Below are positions 39,115-42,475 of a stretch of DNA of 42,475 nt, one piece after another. A model generated the notes under the pieces. The model ran no database searches, was not told the DNA's origin, and worked only from the letters and a program-made list of their open reading frames with translations. The first letter of the stretch is position 1. Every line of letters starts with the position of its first letter. A program made the translations under genes and the position numbers. Source of the DNA: Actinomycetes bacterium (lineage in GTDB: Bacteria > Actinomycetota > Actinomycetes > Actinomycetales > Dermatophilaceae); NCBI GenBank assembly GCA_029552065.1, contig JAKPEG010000202.1, forward strand, positions 1-42,475, written 5' to 3'.

Positions 39115-41354
39115 CCGCCCACCAGGGCCGCCGGGACGACCCGGGCGACGGCGACGGCACGCGGGGCGCCGTCGCTCGTGACGGCGGCGAGCGTGACCCG
39201 GGCGCTCACCCCCCCGTCGGAGGCCGAGTCGGGGATGGGCAGGCCGGAGATCCGCACGGGCAGCCGGACGAACCCGGGCGCGAGTGAGGGCAGGACGAGC
39301 TCGACCGGGGTGCTCTCCCCCGGGGCGAGCTCGTGGACGACGGAGCTTCCGTCGGGCAGCGTGACGGTGAAGGTGCGCACGGCAGCCCCGACCGCGGTGA
39401 CCTCGAGCCGCACAACGGTGCGGCCGCGGTCCTGGGCGGCCAGATTGGCGACGACGACGGTCGTGCCGAGTCCGACCGTCTGGGTCGGGCGTCCGTCCGC
39501 GCCGAGGGCCGGCGGGCCGGCGAGCATCCGCGCGAGGACCGGGTGGAGCACGGCGTCGGCACGCTGGGCCACGCCGGCTTCGCCCAGCCGGTTCAGCAGG
39601 TCGGTCCGCCGTGCGGTGAGCTCGTATGCCGTGATGCCCTCGCCTTGCGCGCTCGCGATCGGCGGCCCGAGGGCGGCGGCGAGCCCGGACTCCAGCGGCG
39701 CGGGCGGGGAGTAGCCCTGCGCGTGGAGGGTGACGGCGCAGAAGCCCACCGCCGCGAGGTCGTCGAGGAGGGCGGGCAGGTCGGTGTCGTCGAGGCCGTC
39801 CTGCCAGTCACCGGCCGCGGTCCCGCGCACGGCACCGGCACTCCAGCGCAGCCGGTGCGAGGTGAGCGTGGGCAGCAGCTCGTCGAAGCGGCCCAGGCCG
39901 GCGCGGGCGCTCGCCTCGGGGTAGTCCATCGAGGGCAGCTGGAAGACCGCGCAGCCGGGGGCCAACCGGCTCTCGAGGGCGTCGGTGAACGCCCGGACGC
40001 CGCTCATCCGGTCGGCGTTCGCGGCATAGGCGGGCGCGACGGCGGGGTTGGTCTGGTCGGCGACCCCGACGATCAGGAGCAGGATCGCGAGGACCCGGGT
40101 CACCCGGGCGCCTCGCCGTGCGAACGACCCAGTGAGCCAGTGGCCCACGGCGAGCAGGCCGCACAGCCCCAGGACGAGGGACATCCGTGCCCAGGTCCGG
40201 ATCGAGGAGGTCCCCACGAGCGCGGTGAGGGAACCCAGCCCTCCCTTGGTGAAGAACGCGAAGGCGAGCAACGCGACGACCGCGAGGGTCGCGAGCAACC
40301 GGGGGGCCGGCAGGTGCGGGACGAGAGCGCCGCGAAGGAGGACGATCACCGCCACGACGAGCCCCACGAGGGCGAGCAGGCCGATGGCCAGTTCCTCGGT
40401 GGGGGGCGTCGGCGAGAACTGCCGGTAGGTCGAGACGAAGTCGGCCAGCCCGGCGAGACGGTGGTGCTCCCACGGCAGGACCAGGTCGACCGCCCGGCCG
40501 GCATAGATCTCGGACTCGAGCGGCGAGCGGGCGGTGGGGGAGGGCCCGGTGACGAGGACCGAGGCACGCCCGCGCCACTCGGAGACGACGGCGATCCCGA
40601 GCACCGCGACGATCCCCACGAGTGCGATCAGCCCGGACGCGAGGACCGCGGGCTCGGATCGGCGCCAGAGCCGCACGACGAGGACGCACGCGAGCAGGGC
40701 GACGACGAAGGCGGCGAGATAGACCCCGCTGAGGCCGGTGACCACGATCGCGACGAGGGCCGTCGCGACCTGACCGGCGACGGCCGAGCGGGGCGCTCCC
40801 GGCGATCGGGACCACAGCGACTGGCCCTGGGCCACCCGAAGGACGAGCCACAGTCCCAGGGGGAGGGTCCAGTATCCGGCGAGGAGCAGGTGGGGGAAGC
40901 GGGTCTGGTGGCCCGGGAGCACCGCGAACAGGACGCCCACGAGGACCGCGGCGGTGCGCGCCAGGCCCAGCTGCCGGCTCAGCCAATAGCCGGTGAGCGC
41001 GGCGAGCGGGAAGCCGAGGAAGAAGTAGAGCGCGGTAGCTGTCGGTATGTCGGTGACGAGGGCGAGCAGCCGAAGCGCCGACATGTGCACGAGGTCCCCG
41101 GTCGCCCACCACGAGGTGTCCAGCGCATAGGGCGCCCCGAGCCGCGGATCCGAGCCGCCCGGGCCGGCCGTCACCGCGGCCTGGACGAAGGCGAGCAGTG
41201 AGGGGGCGTCGCCCTCGAGCGAGAGCGGGCTGCCCGGTCGCCATTCCCAGATCCGCAGCGCCGCGCCGGCCGCGACGCCGGCGAGCACGACCGCCGCGAG
41301 CGGGCCCACGGCGGGATAGCGGCGTGCGCGGGTGGAGGTGGGCGGCGACGACAC
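39111..41354 (-). CDS. Large polytopic membrane protein with C-terminal extracellular domain
   Basis: 747 residues. About twelve membrane helices cover residues 20-470, with SLEGDAPSLLAFVQA in the first long loop (acidic residue after helix one). From about residue 480 a soluble domain begins (RMSGVRAFTDALESRLAPGCAVFQLPSMDYPE...), followed by a second beta-rich part. The layout is the same as in the 2620-4359 protein of this window, including the block around the PSMDYPE/PAASLAD region, so they are probably distant relatives. GTG 41354 is used because GATACT lies seven bases upstream; the longer start at 41447 adds a low-complexity leader. Function unknown, likely envelope glycan synthesis. 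Confidence 0.66.
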   Translation of the reverse strand: MSSPPTSTRARRYPAVGPLAAVVLAGVAAGAALRIWEWRPGSPLSLEGDAPSLLAFVQAAVTAGPGGSDPRLGAPYALDTSWWATGDLVHMSALRLLALVTDIPTATALYFFLGFPLAALTGYWLSRQLGLARTAAVLVGVLFAVLPGHQTRFPHLLLAGYWTLPLGLWLVLRVAQGQSLWSRSPGAPRSAVAGQVATALVAIVVTGLSGVYLAAFVVALLACVLVVRLWRRSEPAVLASGLIALVGIVAVLGIAVVSEWRGRASVLVTGPSPTARSPLESEIYAGRAVDLVLPWEHHRLAGLADFVSTYRQFSPTPPTEELAIGLLALVGLVVAVIVLLRGALVPHLPAPRLLATLAVVALLAFAFFTKGGLGSLTALVGTSSIRTWARMSLVLGLCGLLAVGHWLTGSFARRGARVTRVLAILLLIVGVADQTNPAVAPAYAANADRMSGVRAFTDALESRLAPGCAVFQLPSMDYPEASARAGLGRFDELLPTLTSHRLRWSAGAVRGTAAGDWQDGLDDTDLPALLDDLAAVGFCAVTLHAQGYSPPAPLESGLAAALGPPIASAQGEGITAYELTARRTDLLNRLGEAGVAQRADAVLHPVLARMLAGPPALGADGRPTQTVGLGTTVVVANLAAQDRGRTVVRLEVTAVGAAVRTFTVTLPDGSSVVHELAPGESTPVELVLPSLAPGFVRLPVRISGLPIPDSASDGGVSARVTLAAVTSDGAPRAVAVARVVPAALVGG

Positions 41355-41361
41355 GCCCCCG

Positions 41362-41367
41362 AGTATC
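41362..41367 (-). promoter_or_regulatory. -10-like hexamer for leaderless membrane-protein operon
   Basis: GATACT on the minus strand, seven bases before GTG 41354, no Shine-Dalgarno. Confidence 0.42.
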
Positions 41368-41555
41368 CCGGGCGGGGCGCGCGCGGGGGGCTCGGCCGTT
41401 CGTCCGAAACGCGGGCGCGTCGCCGCCACCGCCCCGGCCGGCGACATAGCCGTCCGGCCGTCGGGGGAAGCGGGCCAGAGGTCCCGATGCGGACCGGCGT
41501 CCGCTATGGCAGATTGTCCGGGACGACGGTATGCCGCGTGTCACATCGCGCCCGA

Positions 41556-41561
41556 TAGCCT
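41556..41561 (+). promoter_or_regulatory. -10 hexamer for transcarboxylase 5S-like gene
   Basis: TAGCCT lies 30 bases before ATG 41592, and GGAAGGG (41578-41584) is a ribosome-binding site, so this gene has a short normal leader unlike most others here. The 237-base gap to the divergent gene also holds one CGGCATAC copy (41529-41536), otherwise nothing recognised. Confidence 0.45.
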
Positions 41562-41591
41562 CGGGGTCTCCCACCGTGGAAGGGATGCACG

Positions 41592-42475
41592 ATGAGCAAG
41601 AAGATCGACATCACCGAACTCGCCCTGCGTGACGCCCACCAAAGCCTCTTCGCCACCCGGATGGCGCTCGAGGACATGGTGCCGATCTGCGAGGACATCG
41701 ACCAGGCCGGCTATTGGAGCGTCGAGTGCTGGGGCGGGGCGACCTTCGACGCCTGCATCCGCTTCCTCAACGAGGACCCGTGGGTGCGGCTGCGGACCTT
41801 CCGCGAACTGCTGCCCAACTCCAAGCTCCAGATGCTCCTGCGGGGCCAGAACCTCCTGGGCTACCGGCACTATGCCGACGAGGTCGTCGACCGGTTCGTC
41901 GGCAAGGCCGTCGAGAACGGGATGGACGTCTTCCGCACCTTCGACGCGCTCAACGACGTGCGCAACGTCGAGCGGGCCATCAAGGCGGTCAAGCGCGAGG
42001 GCGCCCACGCCCAAGGCACGCTCTGCTACACGGTGAGCCAGCTGCACACCGTCGAGGGCTACGTCCAGATGGCCCGCGACCTCATGGACCTGGGCTGCGA
42101 CTCGCTGTGTCTCAAGGACATGGCCGCGCTGCTGCAGCCGCAACCGGCCTACGACATCGTCAAGGCGATCAAGGACGACCTCGGCGAGGACGTCCGCATC
42201 CACATCCACTGCCACGCGACGACCGGTGTCACCCTCGTCTCGCTCATGAAGGGGATCGAGGCCGGCGCCGACTGCGTCGATGCCGCGATCTCCTCGATGA
42301 GCCTCGGCCCGGGTCACAACCCCACCGAGAGCCTCGTCGAGATGCTGCCCGGCACCGGGTTCCACACCGAGCTCGACGAGGGTCGACTCATCAAGATCAA
42401 GGACTACTTCGCCGGGATCCGCCCGAAGTACGCCGAGTTCGCGTCGAACATCGTCGGTGTCGAGACCGAGATCTT
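41592..42475 (+). CDS. Methylmalonyl-CoA carboxyltransferase 5S / pyruvate carboxylase-like subunit (partial, 5' part)
   Basis: 294 complete codons; the gene runs off the window. ELALRDAHQSLFATRMALEDM, YWSVECWGGATFDACIRFLNEDPW, LQMLLRGQNLLGYRHYADEVVDRFV, CLKDMAALLQPQPAYDIVKAIKD and HCHATTGVT match the 5S subunit of Propionibacterium transcarboxylase very closely, with the metal ligands (Asp in LRDAH, HxH in HIHCH) and the catalytic Lys in LKDMA. The 5S domain moves a carboxyl group from oxaloacetate to biotin, or forms oxaloacetate from pyruvate. Oxaloacetate decarboxylase alpha and the pyruvate carboxylase CT domain are alternatives; the missing 3' part would decide whether a biotin domain is attached. 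Confidence 0.9.
   Translation, partial: MSKKIDITELALRDAHQSLFATRMALEDMVPICEDIDQAGYWSVECWGGATFDACIRFLNEDPWVRLRTFRELLPNSKLQMLLRGQNLLGYRHYADEVVDRFVGKAVENGMDVFRTFDALNDVRNVERAIKAVKREGAHAQGTLCYTVSQLHTVEGYVQMARDLMDLGCDSLCLKDMAALLQPQPAYDIVKAIKDDLGEDVRIHIHCHATTGVTLVSLMKGIEAGADCVDAAISSMSLGPGHNPTESLVEMLPGTGFHTELDEGRLIKIKDYFAGIRPKYAEFASNIVGVETEI

Larger units (their letters stand above)
72..41536. other. Dispersed 8-mer CGGCATAC/GTATGCCG, about 45 copies
   Basis: Start positions found by eye: 72, 2704, 5246, 5332, 5653, 6099, 6919, 7966, 8439, 9173, 9233, 10230, 10272, 10993, 11315, 13185, 13263, 17358, 17607, 17675, 18947, 19127, 20947, 21013, 22126, 22461, 23257, 25276, 25748, 25769, 29851, 31118, 31130, 31606, 32701, 33256, 34105, 35292, 37022, 37571, 37690, 38230, 38867, 39625, 41529 (each within a base or two). 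Both orientations are equally common and both coding and non-coding DNA carry it. Inside genes it is often read as Gly-Ile with the rare ATA codon or Tyr-Ala with TAT. Confidence 0.85.

Overview
The window is 42,475 bases of very GC-rich DNA that is packed with genes. It has the look of an actinobacterial chromosome, most likely order Micrococcales and close to Intrasporangiaceae/Dermatophilaceae. The taxon is inferred from gene content and codon use, not computed. Supporting signs are GTG starts, G/C-ending codons, a WhiB regulator, F420 biosynthesis genes (fbiA, fbiB), an LCP cell-wall ligase, DUF5719, DUF3499 and TIGR03089. Many of these genes have counterparts clustered between about Rv3255c and Rv3277 in Mycobacterium tuberculosis (recalled, not searched). 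There are no tRNAs, rRNAs, CRISPR arrays, prophages or recognisable transposases. The longest gap without a gene is about 290 bases, upstream of whiB.

Layout. 1-5054: cell-surface glycan genes (end of UDP-glucose dehydrogenase, UDP-glucuronate decarboxylase, two GtrA flippase-like proteins, a polyprenyl-phosphate-type glycosyltransferase, a large membrane protein). 5051-6818: purK and purE. 6830-8055: a one-gene cassette (AbiEi/DUF559-like protein) inside 77-base inverted repeats made of nested palindromes. 8093-12182: a CoA-binding protein, an F420-type LLM oxidoreductase, an SDR, DUF427 and an acyl-CoA dehydrogenase. 12213-17156: LCP ligase, third GtrA, glycosyltransferase, SulP transporter with a His/Gly-rich tail. 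17271-21354: a two-subunit CoA-transferase, TIGR03089, an acyltransferase and an AlkA-type glycosylase. 21406-23498: fbiB and fbiA. 23785-28950: whiB, a 1134-residue glycosyltransferase/membrane protein and DUF5719. 28987-32848: a zincin-like protein, DUF3499, a phosphomannomutase fused to a Trm112-like zinc ribbon, and a SIS-domain protein. 32906-37561: a four-gene 2-oxoacid:ferredoxin oxidoreductase operon. 37675-41354: two large membrane proteins. 41592-end: the start of a transcarboxylase 5S/pyruvate-carboxylase-like subunit.

How the genes work together. Much of the window builds the envelope: nucleotide-sugar supply (Ugd, UDP-glucuronate decarboxylase, phosphomannomutase, SIS isomerase), lipid-linked sugar transfer and flipping (GT2 and GtrA), polymer attachment (LCP) and large membrane glycosyltransferase-like proteins. 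The second theme is central and redox metabolism. A PorGAB-type enzyme with its own FAD/Fe-S subunit, a transcarboxylase-like 5S subunit, a 3-oxoacid CoA-transferase and F420 genes suggest a facultative lifestyle with fermentative, Wood-Werkman-like carbon flow.

Three signals go beyond gene calling. First, the 8-mer CGGCATAC/GTATGCCG occurs about 45 times, evenly on both strands, where base composition predicts one or two. Second, about seventeen transcription units start with a -10-like hexamer 6-9 bases before the start codon and show no Shine-Dalgarno, which suggests widespread leaderless transcription. Third, a GGGACC-TTT-GGTCCC palindrome sits about 44 bases upstream of the predicted porG start, where an activator of the DosR/NarL type would be expected.
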